Assembly (NCBI GenBank): GCA_964035575.1
Contig: OZ037839.1
Coordinates: 124,001 to 188,000 of the forward strand
Length of the DNA stretch: 64,000 nucleotides
Source: Rhynchopus sp. YZ270_cl-10
Lineage: Eukaryota; Euglenozoa; Diplonemea; Diplonemida; Diplonemidae
Reading direction: 5' to 3'
Shown here: piece by piece, positions 34,103-44,429 of the stretch
Numbering within the stretch: the stretch's first letter is position 1
How the letters are laid out: every line of letters starts with the position of its first letter
Notes under the pieces: model-generated
What the model was told of the DNA's origin: nothing
The model's input: only the letters and a program-made list of their open reading frames with translations
Database searches by the model: none
Program-made: the position numbers and the translations under genes

Positions 34103-35123
34103 CTAGAGACCCTTCGCGGCGCTGCGCACCCTCTCGACACAGAACGTCACGTTCTCTGCACACCGCGGTATGCGTGCGGACCCCGAGGATCTCTTCCGCC
34201 ACCAAGAGTCCGCCGGCATCACCTCTGTCGAGATCCACTCCACGTGCAACGTCATCTTCGCCGCCTGCAGTCCGGAGAAGATTCTGCGCAGGATGCCGTT
34301 GCCCAGACGAGTCTTGGTGTGTCCCTTTTGCAGGACGAGTCGCACCGCATCGTTATCGACCCACAGGAGCACGGACGGCCACCCGCTCCTGCAGGCATAC
34401 TGTAACGCCTTCTCTGCCGCCCACAGCTCTGTCTTGATGGAGTCGCAGAAATGAAACAGCTTCAGACGCGCAACGTACGTTACCCGGAAGAGGATTCCAA
34501 TCGCAAGACGCCGTTAAGTTGGAGAGGGCCTTCCTCTTCCATGCCTCCGGGAAACGAAACACAGCACACGGAACGTCCCACTCCAGTCCGATGTACGACA
34601 CACGCTGCGCCGGAGCCTGCATGACCATGGCTTCGTTGACCTCACCCTTGCAGTACGCAATCCTGTATCGCACCGATCACGATGAGGTCGTCCAGGCACA
34701 CCGCAGATCCCAAGGCAAAAGCAACTCCCCTAGAAACACCTCCACGTGTTCTGCGCAATCAACGGGAGACAGCTTTGGAGGCTTCGGCAGTCGGGTGTTC
34801 ACCGGCCTTCCATCCACGACAAGCCGCCTTACCAGCGGGTCAGCCTTAGGTACGTCGAATATTGCAACGACTCCCCTCTTTCTGTCACACTCACGGACAC
34901 GTTCCATCACCCTCGAGGTAAGAGCTTCTGAATACGTCTTGTGGTGCACCACTTCAGAAAACCCCCTCTCTTTAGGCTGCCGGCCAACCTGCGGACGTTC
35001 TCCAGACACAACGTACCATTTGTGAAATCGTCTGCTATTGCAACGTATCGAGGATGAGGACGTTACGATGCTGTTGACAACTGACGTGCCATCTGCACCG
35101 TGTCTCCTACTCCCAAGCCCCAA
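34103..35123 (-). mobile_element. Retroelement fossil, array copy 5, broken
   Basis: Same RT and RNase H parts as the other array fossils. This is the last copy; none lies 5' of the following gene. Confidence 0.7.
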
Positions 35124-35880
35124 GCAGCGACAGAGGAGGCAGAAGCAGCAACATCGCAGACAAAGAGAGGGTCGTGGCGGAGAAGTCTGTGCTCGCCTTC
35201 ACTCCGGTGAGAACGGCACCACCTGCACAGAGAGTCAAGAAGACAGAAGTGGACAAGGTGACTGAGGCGGACAGCACGAACAGGAGGAGGAGGGGGAAGA
35301 GAGAAGGAGAGGGGGTAAATAGTCGCCCACCCCCTGTTTTATGTTTTGTGTTTTGTTAATGCACAATTCAAATACCACTCCTTGTGGGGTGCTTCTTTGT
35401 TGCCTTTTGGAAGGAATCTATTTTCCATCCCATGGTATTGTATTGCGCTTCCTGACGTTGCCTCAACTCCACCAAAATATTAGGCAAAAATCCAGTGGTG
35501 GACTCCCAAAGAGAAGGGCTTGAAATACAACAAGAACAATGAAACAATGAATGAAATACAACAAGAATTTAAGTCGGCCCGGGAGTTATTTTATGGGGAA
35601 AATGTAATTGAAAACCCCGCAAAACCCGTATTTTGTGCCAACAATAAATCCCCGATGGGTTATTTCGAAAAAATTAATTTGATATACTGGGTGATCTACG
35701 AACGGGGGAGAGATTTTTTCACCAGCTCTCAGTAGCGTCTCGCAGGCTCTCACAGCTCACAGACTCTGAGAGCTTGTTAGAGCCAGTGAAAAAATCTCTC
35801 CCCGTTCAAATGGATCACACACCCAGAAAAAAAAGTCAAAACCAGAGTCAACAGAAAAAAAAAGTGAAGTTATTAATGCA

Positions 35881-36111
35881 GGCACCTCCGACTGACCCAC
35901 GTACGATGCCAGCCATCCGGATGAAAGCACAAAGTACCCTGCGGCCAACAACAGAAGATGTAAAAAGGAACCCTAAGTAGACCTACCCGTACCGTAAGAG
36001 AACGACGGAGGCACATAACCGCTCGTCAGCGGGCGGCCCACCTTCCGTTAAAGAGTTGTGAGCTTACAGGTACTGCAGTTCGCTGCACCCAACGCTTGGT
36101 GCACGATAGTC
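35881..36111 (+). ncRNA. Candidate structured RNA, array copy 5
   Basis: Identical to 16401-16631; lies 3' of the chimeric last gene. Confidence 0.35.
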
Positions 36112-36524
36112 TACAGTCAAAAAATATCTCCCCGTTCAAATGGATCCCACCCAGAAAAAAAAGTCAAAACCAGAGTCAACAGAGAAATAAAAAAAAACAA
36201 AAGAGGATAAACGACTCCGGAAGTCAACTCAGGGCCACTACACCACGTTTTGAAATACCGCATTTCCACTTTTCTTTGAAAACTGATATGTTTACAAACA
36301 AGAGCCAAAAAGACAAGGAAAGAAAGTGAAAAAAAGTCCTGAAGTACAGAAGGTGATGTGAGAAGGGAGGAGCACAAATGAGGGTGAAAACAGTTAGAGC
36401 GACCGTAGCATTTCCCTTGTCAACTTCGGCACCGCTTAGTCACCTTGACCATCATCGGTATCGCACAGCCTCAGGAAATAAAACTTGATTATCTCGTCAA
36501 GCGAGAGAGACTACACAGTTTCGT

Positions 36525-38666
36525 TCACAGTACCCTCGGTCTCAAAGGCAGGTTCGGTGGGCTTCTGAGAGAAAAGTTGTGGTCGACAGTGAGTGGAAGT
36601 GTGGTGTGGGGGTGACATACTGTGTCCTCAGCCTTCGAGCCCTTGCACAAAAAGAACGCAACCACAGCAACGATGATCACCACAAACGCAGTGCACCCGA
36701 GAACAATACCAACAATCGCACCAGTGCTGAGAGTGTCATCAGAGTCGTTGTTCTCCACACACGACCCAGACGAGAGCAGGTAACCAGACTCGCATGCAAG
36801 CGCAACACAGCCTCCGTTGACAAGCACCATCTCGGTAGCCCCTGCAGCACTGCACTTCAGAGTCGGCACCACAGAGCTTCCGACAGTCATCGGTGTTGCA
36901 AACCCAGCAGCCACTGCAGCCTCGTTCTTCTTCAGAGATCCCACAATCAGCTCAGACATGTCCTCCGTGGCCACAGTCGTGATGTCTGCATCCTCCACAT
37001 CAACAACGAAGATCGTCGACCCACACGACACAACCAAGGTGTCCGTTCTGCCCTTTGTCGTCTCCTCAATGGCTGTCCGCACTGCACCCTCAATTGCACC
37101 GTTCGACTGCTCGCAGTCCACGTTCCACTCCAGACGCAGCTTCACCTTCCCCCTCTTGGTCGGCTGCACACAGATGAAGAGGGTTTCCTTCGTCTTTTTC
37201 GTCACAGGGTTCACAAACCCCGCCGACTCCGAGCACACACATTTGCTCTCAACACACGTCGCTGCGGAATCGTCGTAAGTCCTGCAGTCTGCGTCAACAT
37301 CACACCAGTCAACATCCTTCACAGTCAGCGGGGCATTCGTGGTCGGCACACTTGGAGTAGAGGTCTCTGGTGCTTGAGTGGGCACACTAGGCTTAGATGT
37401 CTCTGGTGCTTGAGTGGGCACACTAGGCTTAGATGTCTCTGGTGCTTGAGTGGGCACACTAGGCTTAGATGTCTCTGGTGCTTGAGTGGGCACCACAGTC
37501 TGTGCAGGAGGTGGCGGTGCTCTGCATTCGTACTGGAAGGCAAGGTACGACCTCCTGTAGTAGCGACCGCTTCTGAACTGCACAAACGCAGAACCACTCA
37601 CCACAAGCTCCACACCCTCGAAGCCAGTGGTGTACGACGACCAGTCATGCTCCAAGTTGAAGTTTGTGTCGTTCCCGGTCCCGGTCCCGGTCCCTGAGCT
37701 GTAGATAGACACGTAGGAAGAATAATACAACTGAATGTCAGAGAACTTCAGCACAACGTCGTAATCACACTCAATGTGCCAGCACTCCGTGTGGTAGCTG
37801 TCGTAGTTCTGAAAGCTCACGTTCCCAGTGCCTGTCAGGTCGTAGTGTTCTTCGCAGACGTAGTTCACACCAGGTGTCAACACAACATCCATGGGGCTGT
37901 CGTGTGTCCTATTGTTGAACCTCTTCGCCAAGGTGAAGTCTGTTCCATTTCCAGAATCGTTCCCTGTGTACAAGTCCAGGTAGGTAGTGCACTTCAGCTG
38001 CAAGCGGGAGAACGAGATGACAACATCCTTGTCACACTCAATGTGCCAGCACTCCCTGTAGTAGTCGTAGTTGTGAAAGCTCACGTTCCCAGTCGCATTG
38101 TCCCCCAGGTCGTTGTGCTCCTCACAGACGTAGTTCACACCAGGTGCACGTGTGTCCGGCACAGCTGTGGGTGGTGCTTGAGTGCGCACCACATCCGTAC
38201 ACACGTAGTTGAACTCAAGCCTTGACCATCCGTTAAGATAAAGGCTTCTGAACTGCACAAATGCAGAACCGTTCAGCACAACATCCATGGGACTGTCGTT
38301 AAAGTTGAACCTCTTCTCCAAAGTGAAATCTGTTCCATGTACAGAAACCTTCCCTGTGTACAGGTCTAGGTCGGCGTTGCTGTTCCGGTAATAGTTCCCC
38401 CGCGAGTAGGATAAGCGGTCGTCCAGCTGTAAGCGGGAGAACGAGATGACAACATCCTTGTCACACTCAATGTGCCAGCACTCCGTGTGGTGACTGTCGT
38501 AGTTCTGAAAGCTCACGTTCCCAGTCACATTGTCCCCCAGGTCGTTGTGCTCCTCGCAGACGTAGTTCACACCAGGTGCACGTGTGTCCGGCACATCAGT
38601 AGCGTACGTCATGATGTGTAACTCCGCGCTTACACACAGCAGCGCTGCCAAGCATGCGCGCAGCAT
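36525..38666 (-). CDS. CUB surface protein, chimeric last gene
   Basis: Start set at the conserved Met of MLRACLAALLCVSAEL (38666), giving 713 residues; an upstream in-frame Met is not conserved. From residue about 265 to the end it equals the array protein (its residue 310 onward). The first 263 residues are diverged, with a distinct CUB1 (loop SYSRGNYYRNSNADL) and CUB2. At residue 263-264 the second CUB is cut after MDVVL and joined in frame to the start of the third (PGVNYVCEEHYDL). The C-terminal third of CUB2, its last Cys and the linker are therefore missing. The rest (Pro/Thr stalk, membrane helix, tail) is intact. The fused domain may not fold normally. The gene looks like a recombinant between a diverged copy and the array unit. 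Confidence 0.83.
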   Translation of the reverse strand: MLRACLAALLCVSAELHIMTYATDVPDTRAPGVNYVCEEHNDLGDNVTGNVSFQNYDSHHTECWHIECDKDVVISFSRLQLDDRLSYSRGNYYRNSNADLDLYTGKVSVHGTDFTLEKRFNFNDSPMDVVLNGSAFVQFRSLYLNGWSRLEFNYVCTDVVRTQAPPTAVPDTRAPGVNYVCEEHNDLGDNATGNVSFHNYDYYRECWHIECDKDVVISFSRLQLKCTTYLDLYTGNDSGNGTDFTLAKRFNNRTHDSPMDVVLTPGVNYVCEEHYDLTGTGNVSFQNYDSYHTECWHIECDYDVVLKFSDIQLYYSSYVSIYSSGTGTGTGNDTNFNLEHDWSSYTTGFEGVELVVSGSAFVQFRSGRYYRRSYLAFQYECRAPPPPAQTVVPTQAPETSKPSVPTQAPETSKPSVPTQAPETSKPSVPTQAPETSTPSVPTTNAPLTVKDVDWCDVDADCRTYDDSAATCVESKCVCSESAGFVNPVTKKTKETLFICVQPTKRGKVKLRLEWNVDCEQSNGAIEGAVRTAIEETTKGRTDTLVVSCGSTIFVVDVEDADITTVATEDMSELIVGSLKKNEAAVAAGFATPMTVGSSVVPTLKCSAAGATEMVLVNGGCVALACESGYLLSSGSCVENNDSDDTLSTGAIVGIVLGCTAFVVIIVAVVAFFLCKGSKAEDTVCHPHTTLPLTVDHNFSLRSPPNLPLRPRVL

Positions 38667-38714
38667 TGTCTTTTGTTGTGTCCACAGAATATCTGTTGTT
38701 GTGTTGTTGTGTTG
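38667..38714 (-). promoter_or_regulatory. 5' leader of the last gene
   Basis: Leader with the CTGTGGACAC version found before the first gene and before the large paralogue, followed by two or three CACAACAA units. Confidence 0.5.
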
Positions 38715-39699
38715 GTATCCCTTGTAACGGATAATCAAGATGGTAATCACAATAGTATTCATGAGTCGTAACGTTGTCATTGCTACGAGAAGGCGAAGAG
38801 TTAGCACGTCTTGGGAACGAGGTTGGGGAAGGTAACCATGGTATTGTATTGCGCTTCCTGACTTTGCCTCAACTCCACCAAAATATTAGGCAAAAATCCG
38901 GTGGTAGACTCCCAAAGAGAAGGGCTTGAAATACGACAAGAACAATGAAACATACTACGGTGTGAATAGCTATCTCCACCCACACAGGAAAACGGCATAG
39001 TTGTGTGTTTCCATCATCCACTTGACCAAGCATGTCCTTAAATCGGGGAAAAATCAGGGATTTTCTGGTTTTCAAATCGCAAATTTTTTTTAGGGCACGG
39101 TAATTTTTATTTTTGGTAAGCGTCTGCGTGCGTACTTTTTTTTTGAGATTCCAGGGGAAAAAATTATGCAGAAAAAAAAATTATAAAGGGGGGCCCTCAA
39201 TAACTCAACAATGTATTTTAGGTAAAAAATGTATATTTTTCAGCGCAAATTGACCCTATCACAGCACACACAGACTCCCGAGAGCCGAAATCAAAAAAAA
39301 TTTCCCCCGATTTTTTGTGGGCAAAAATTGGTGGGAAAATATTTTTGGTACCTGTATTTCCCCCACTGTAATTTTCCTCTATAATTTTTTTCACCACTCA
39401 TAATTTTTTTTACTGCATAATTTTTTTTTGCGTGCGTGCGTACTTTTTTTTGAGAAGTGGTCTGACGCTTACCAAGAAAAAAAATTACCGTGCCCTTATA
39501 GAAAAAAAAATTTTCGCGCTGCGCGCGAAAATTTTTCACGCACAACTGGTGTGATTTTTCTAAAAAAAAGGTGTAAAAAAGGTCCTTCTAAGGTCCTTCT
39601 AAGGTATGGTAGGGCATTTCCTTACTAGTAAGCAAAACGTGACTTTTTCCCGAGCTTTCTCTGTGGTGGAGTGGACTTGTTTTCGATCAAAAAACTGTG
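38715..39699. other. Array edge and AT-rich spacer
   Basis: No gene. At 38838-38945 the sequence again matches the unit spacer (15951-16058), so only about 170 bases separate the gene from spacer DNA that in other units lies more than 1.5 kb away; no retroelement fossil is present here. 39060-39600 consists of poly-A/T-rich segments with a GC hairpin at 39505-39535. At 39561-39607 there is a GGTGTAAAAAAGGTCCTTCT block repeated in the same orientation at 46463-46509. Confidence 0.6.
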
Positions 39700-39948
39700 T
39701 ACCCAGTACCCAGTACCCAGTACCCAGTACCCAGTACCCAGTACCCAGTACCCAGTACCCAGTACCCAGTACCCAGTACCCAGTACCCAGTACCCAGTAC
39801 CCAGTACCCAGTACCCAGTACCCAGTACCCAGTACCCAGTACCCAGTACCCAGTACCCAGTACCCAGTACCCAGTACCCAGTACCCAGTACCCAGTACCC
39901 AGTACCCAGTACCCAGTACCCAGTACCCAGTACCCAGTACCCAGTACC
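39700..39948 (+). repeat. Heptanucleotide repeat (CCAGTAC)n
   Basis: About 35 copies. The same heptamer in inverse orientation forms the array at 41372-41573. Confidence 0.97.
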
Positions 39949-41371
39949 AAAGGGCCGATGGAGGGTTCCGAGATGGCGATAGCCTGCGACACTATGTCAT
40001 GGGAAGGTGGGATACTAGCTTGCGCCGCAGGCGCACGGTACGCTACTTTTATTGTTTCGGCGTATCCTTTTTTCTCACTCTTCGTTGGGTTCTACGAGCT
40101 CCGCCCGTCAAATGGTGGGGTGTAAAATTCGCATCTACGCAAACTGCCCCACGTTCCTTTTGTACTTTTCCTTCAGAAGTCAAATACTGACCATATTTTG
40201 CACACAGAACCTGAAAATGGCCTGTAAAACCTGACACATGCGTTTTAGGTCAAAAAATACTCATTTCTGAGCGCAAAGTGACCCCATCACAGCACGTACA
40301 GGCTCCGCTGCACCGAAAACAAAATTTTTTTTTTGAGAAAAGTTCGATTTCGGCCTCGAAAATACCCGTGACACCGATTTGTCACGGAATTTTGTCACGG
40401 AATTTTTTTGAAAGATTCGATTTCGTGACAAAAAAAGTTCGATTTCGTGACAAGCCGATTTTTTCATTGACACACAAAATTCAAGTTAGTGACAAATGAC
40501 TTTTTTCATTGACAAAAAAAAATTCGATTTCGTGACAAATCCATTTTTCACGGGTTGCCGACGATCGTAGTACGAAATTTTACGATCGTAGCCTTTTTTT
40601 CCTCGTACTACGAAAATTTACGATCGTACTACGAAAATTTACGATCGTAAAATTTCGTAAAATCTCGTAGTGGTGTCGTTGCCGGTGGCTATTGCCTCCC
40701 AGGGAAAGGGACTCTCGAATTTTTTTTTTCGCCCCTAAAGAGGGCTAATTTCGACGATTTGAGGCCATTAAAAGCAAAATTTGGCACTTTTGAGCATCTG
40801 TGGGGGTCTAAAACGCGGTTCCGCGAACCCAAAATTTCGTGATTTTTACCAAAGACAAGTCGATTTTTGAAAAAATCTCAAAAAAAAAAATCCCAAAAAT
40901 TTTTTTCACAAGTGTTTTTGAGGCCTGCTCACTACACCCTAGGTACCCTTCTGGGACCCAAAAGTCAAAAAAAGCAAGAATTGGGCTGTTTTGAGCATCT
41001 AGAGTTAATTCCCCAGTCATTTTCTGTACCACCAGTGCACTTTGTATGGGCCAGCGCCTTGTCAAAAAATCGAAAAATCTCAAAAAAAAAATTTTTTTTT
41101 CGGGAAAATTTCGACCCCTGAGTTGGGTTTTTGGGCACCAAAAAGTGCAAAAAAACAGAGCAGCAAAATTGGGTGTTTTGACGATCTGGGGGTAAACCAT
41201 ATGCACTACTACAGGGGCCCACAATATCGACTTTTCCTTAGCAAATTCCTTGGAGTATTGAAACAAATAAAAAAAAGGGAAAAGTCACTTAGTGCCCAAG
41301 TTTGTTGTACCCATTTAGGATAATACCCAGTCACGGCAGTGGGTATTATCCTAAAGTATTTTGGGTATTAT

Positions 41372-41573
41372 GGGTACTGGGTACTGGGTACTGGGTACTG
41401 GGTACTGGGTACTGGGTACTGGGTACTGGGTACTGGGTACTGGGTACTGGGTACTGGGTACTGGGTACTGGGTACTGGGTACTGGGTACTGGGTACTGGG
41501 TACTGGGTACTGGGTACTGGGTACTGGGTACTGGGTACTGGGTACTGGGTACTGGGTACTGGGTACTGGGTAC
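41372..41573 (+). repeat. Heptanucleotide repeat (GTACTGG)n inside transposon B
   Basis: About 29 copies, against two to three at the matching place in B copy 2 (57600-57621). The expansion therefore took place within the element. Confidence 0.95.
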
Positions 41574-41701
41574 CCAGAGAAGGCACCTTGACAGCAGCGA
41601 AGGCGCAAGACAAGGTATGTAAATATGTTTAACTTTCTGGTGAATATTCAACAAAATAAGGCCGTCGACTCGTATTTCCTCCAAAAAGTCTCCATAACAA
41701 T

Positions 41702-43066
41702 CATACAATGCAACGAGGCCGGGTACGCCTGAAAATACTCGTATCTGGAAAATATATCTGAGGCGTGCCTGAGGCGTCACTGAGGCGTGCCTGAGGCGTA
41801 CTCGGGATTAGTTACGTTTAAGTACGCCTCAGGCACGCCTGAGTATATATCAACGCATACTTGCGTTTCAGGCGCCTGGTGTGGATTTTTTCCCCGCAAA
41901 ATGGGCCTCTGATGAATTTCGGAGCGATCTGAAAAAATTCCGGGGTCGGACAATTTTTTTAGCAAAAAATATATTTCTGCCGATATATAAAATTATTACG
42001 CACAGGTCATCACGTTTCTAAGGCATGCCATGTATTTTCCCCACCCCCTGAAATGTGCTGAAATCAACTTTCGGTGTCCTGCTGAGAAAATTGCGGGGTC
42101 GCAAGATATTTTTAGTGGAAAAATATCATGGTCACTGCCTACAGTAAACTGTCTACTAAAAAGAGGCTTCGCAGAAGATGCGTCATACCTCGGTTATGTA
42201 CGAAAAAGTCTTTTGGTCACCCCATAGTTGTATTTTAATTAGAGCTGTGGTCTGTGGATGAAGGAGACCTGTGTATGATTTTAGGATCTCGATGGGATCT
42301 TTCTAGTGTTGGAGGATCCAGCCTTGTATGAGCCTCTTCCGTCTTGCATCAAGTTGGGCCGCGAAGGGCCCAGTCGAAAATCACCCCCGAGATTTGTTTC
42401 CAATGATTTTTGAACCAATGAAATACCCGAATGTACCACCAAAATATATATCATCAGCACCAAAGCTTAGCGAACCCTTTTCATTTTTTCGACTCGCTCG
42501 GCCCAGAGGCACATTTTTCATCGTGCGACCCCGCATTTAAAAGATTTTGCTACCTCTGAATCGAAAGCCACAAAATTTGGGGCGAAATACTTTTTTGTTC
42601 ATGACCAAAATGCTGGTAAGAATATAAATATACTCAGGCGTGCCTGAGGCGTACTTAAACGTAACTAATCCCGAGTACGCCTCAGGCACGCCTGAGTATT
42701 TATTTTTTGTATACAACAGACGAAGCGGTACGCGTACGGTTGTAAAGAAATAATACAGACCGAAATGTTTGGGCGTCTTCGGTTCGAATGATTGGAATTG
42801 TGTGTGTAGTTCAGACATAAATACTGGCTCTTCTATCTTGTTCTTTTATTCATTGTTTTCCTTTCATTGCCCTTTGCTTGTGCTCCCCGACTCCAATTCA
42901 ACCAACACTTACAGAGGGGGGTCAAAAAGTTATTAGCGTTTTTCATTTTAAAAAAAAAAAAAAAGGATGCGTCCAATGAAAATCACGTCGTGTAGAAGAG
43001 TTCAAGAATGTAGGTTTTATTATTTCAGGCCTTGGCGAGGCCGACTCGGCCTCGTTGCATTGTATG
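41702..43066. mobile_element. Inverted-repeat transposon C (inside B)
   Basis: 1365 bp with 20-base perfect terminal inverted repeats CATACAATGCAACGAGGCCG. It is flanked by the 6-base duplication AACAAT (41696-41701, 43067-43072). B copy 2 has the unoccupied site with a single ATTGTT on its plus strand at 57473-57478. Internal inverted repeats at about 41785-41850 and 42629-42696 contain the palindromic GCGTGCCTGAGGCGTAC motif. No transposase frame. Confidence 0.92.
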
Positions 43067-43199
43067 AACAATATTTTACACCCTCAGGCCAACTTATTTT
43101 TTAAAGAAATCACCTTCTTTAAATTCCCCACCACTCACAACTTCACTTTTAAACAGGTATCGCGAGTGCAACATCGAGAACCAACTGTGCAGAACGAGC

Positions 43200-43470
43200 G
43201 AACATATGGGGTGGAAAGGGGAGTGGGAACACTCTGTCAGTCACTGCTATAGCCATTAACCCAGGGAGCATAGCTAGTGCAAGAAATTCGACTTCGGGAT
43301 CCGGAAAGTCTGTCCTCTGCTTGCGGAGGACTAGGCACAAGAAAATATTGCGTTCCCCCAGAAAACTAATTTTTGTCAGAGTAATTTTTGCCCAGGGCAT
43401 GCTCTTGAAGCATGGCGGCTCGGTGTGAGAAGGGGCAGTGTATTGTTTTGTTCTAGATTTCAACGGTTGT
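43200..43470 (-). repeat. Module shared by transposons A and B
   Basis: About 270 bases, recurring at 44800-45070 (in A, same orientation) and 57080-57345 (B copy 2, inverse). All copies keep the stem GTCCTC...GAGGAC, an AATTTT(T)G run and a hairpin CATGCT...AGCATG. Reading frames are not conserved between copies. Confidence 0.8.
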
Positions 43471-43747
43471 TAGAACGAGTCAAGTGGATGCTTATCTAAA
43501 CACTGACTTTAGTACAGACCCGAGAGATCACACATGACTTTGAGGAAAGAACAAAGCAATGCATCTGTACCCGCACGCCAGGTTGTAGTTACTTCAGAAT
43601 TTTCTTGAGTTTGCATGAACGAGGAGGGGATGATTCATTCTTCGGGAACGCCTAGTATACCATGGAATGATCATCTCAAAAAAACATGTGGGGGCTGAAT
43701 TCATATCCCTTAGAATTGCGAATTCAGCCTTTGCAGAAGGTACGTCT

Positions 43748-43779
43748 TACTTGTACTTGTACTTGTACTTGTACTTGTA
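43748..43779 (+). repeat. Hexanucleotide repeat (TACTTG)n
   Basis: Five copies. The matching part of B copy 2 has a single ACAAGT near 56795. Confidence 0.85.
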
Positions 43780-44429
43780 TGCCGTGTCACCCTTCTCAAC
43801 CTTACCGGTTCACAGCTCGCAAGAGCAGTGTAACCCTTCTCGCTATTGCAAACTTAAGAATTTTCTGCTGTAACTTACCAAAATCGATTTTCTTTCACCC
43901 CAAACACCCGCAACACCCCACCTGCTACTTCGGTAGCCTGTGTTGTTGGGAGTTGGTTCTCATGTTGATCCCCAGTGACTGTCTAGCACTGCTTCTTCTG
44001 AGCCCAACGTTGTTTGGCCTGTCGACGTAATAAATACGAAGACAGGGCGGCGGTGCCAACAATTTTCCAATGATGTAACGTTTTATCTGATTGATTATCG
44101 TTTGATATACCTTGTGTGTGCTTCATGCACACCATGCAAGGAATATCGAACGGTATTTCAAGCGATATTCGTTATTTCGTTTGGCAAACGTACTACGATC
44201 GTAAAATTTCGTAAAATTTCGTCTACGATCGTACTACGATCGTTTACGATCGTAAAATTTCGTAGTACGAAATTTTACGAAATTTTACGATCGTAAAATT
44301 TTACGATCGTAAAATTTCGTACTACGATCGTCGGCAACCCGTGATTTTTTCATTGACAAAAAAATGTCATTGAAAAAAATGGATTTTGTCAAGGAAAAAG
44401 TCGTGACAGCCAACCCGCCAGTCACTGAA

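Larger units (their letters stand above)
11260..37876. repeat. Tandem array, 4870 bp unit, about 5.5 copies
   Basis: Gene stops recur at 12175, 17045, 21915, 26785, 31655 and 36525, exactly 4870 apart, and all reading frames in between repeat with identical translations. Identity starts just after 11260, where two small differences from the next unit lie nearby. It ends near 37876, where the last gene diverges. Each unit holds, left to right, a possible structured RNA, the CUB gene (minus strand), the retroelement fossil and a spacer. Such uniformity means very recent amplification, ongoing homogenisation, or an assembly artefact. Confidence 0.93.
40549..44343 (+). mobile_element. Inverted-repeat transposon B, copy 1 (inside A)
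   Basis: Termini CACGGGTTGCC...GGCAACCCGTG are flanked by the 6-base duplication ATTTTT (40543-40548 and 44344-44349). Next to the termini lie dense TACGATCGTA-type palindromes mixed with AAATTTTACG motifs (about 40558-40670 and 44190-44335). The element sits within the left arm of A. No transposase was recognised; a 104-codon open frame on the minus strand (43149-43463) is not conserved as coding in relatives. Non-autonomous; superfamily unassigned. Confidence 0.88.

Noticed and set aside
43149-43463. 104-codon frame in transposon B as a transposon protein
   Set aside because: The frame is shifted in B copy 2 and differs again in A, while the DNA stays conserved, which argues against coding.
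40549-44343. Assigning transposon B to a virus-like group because of its 6-base target duplications
   Set aside because: Duplication length alone is not enough; no polymerase, integrase or capsid gene is present.
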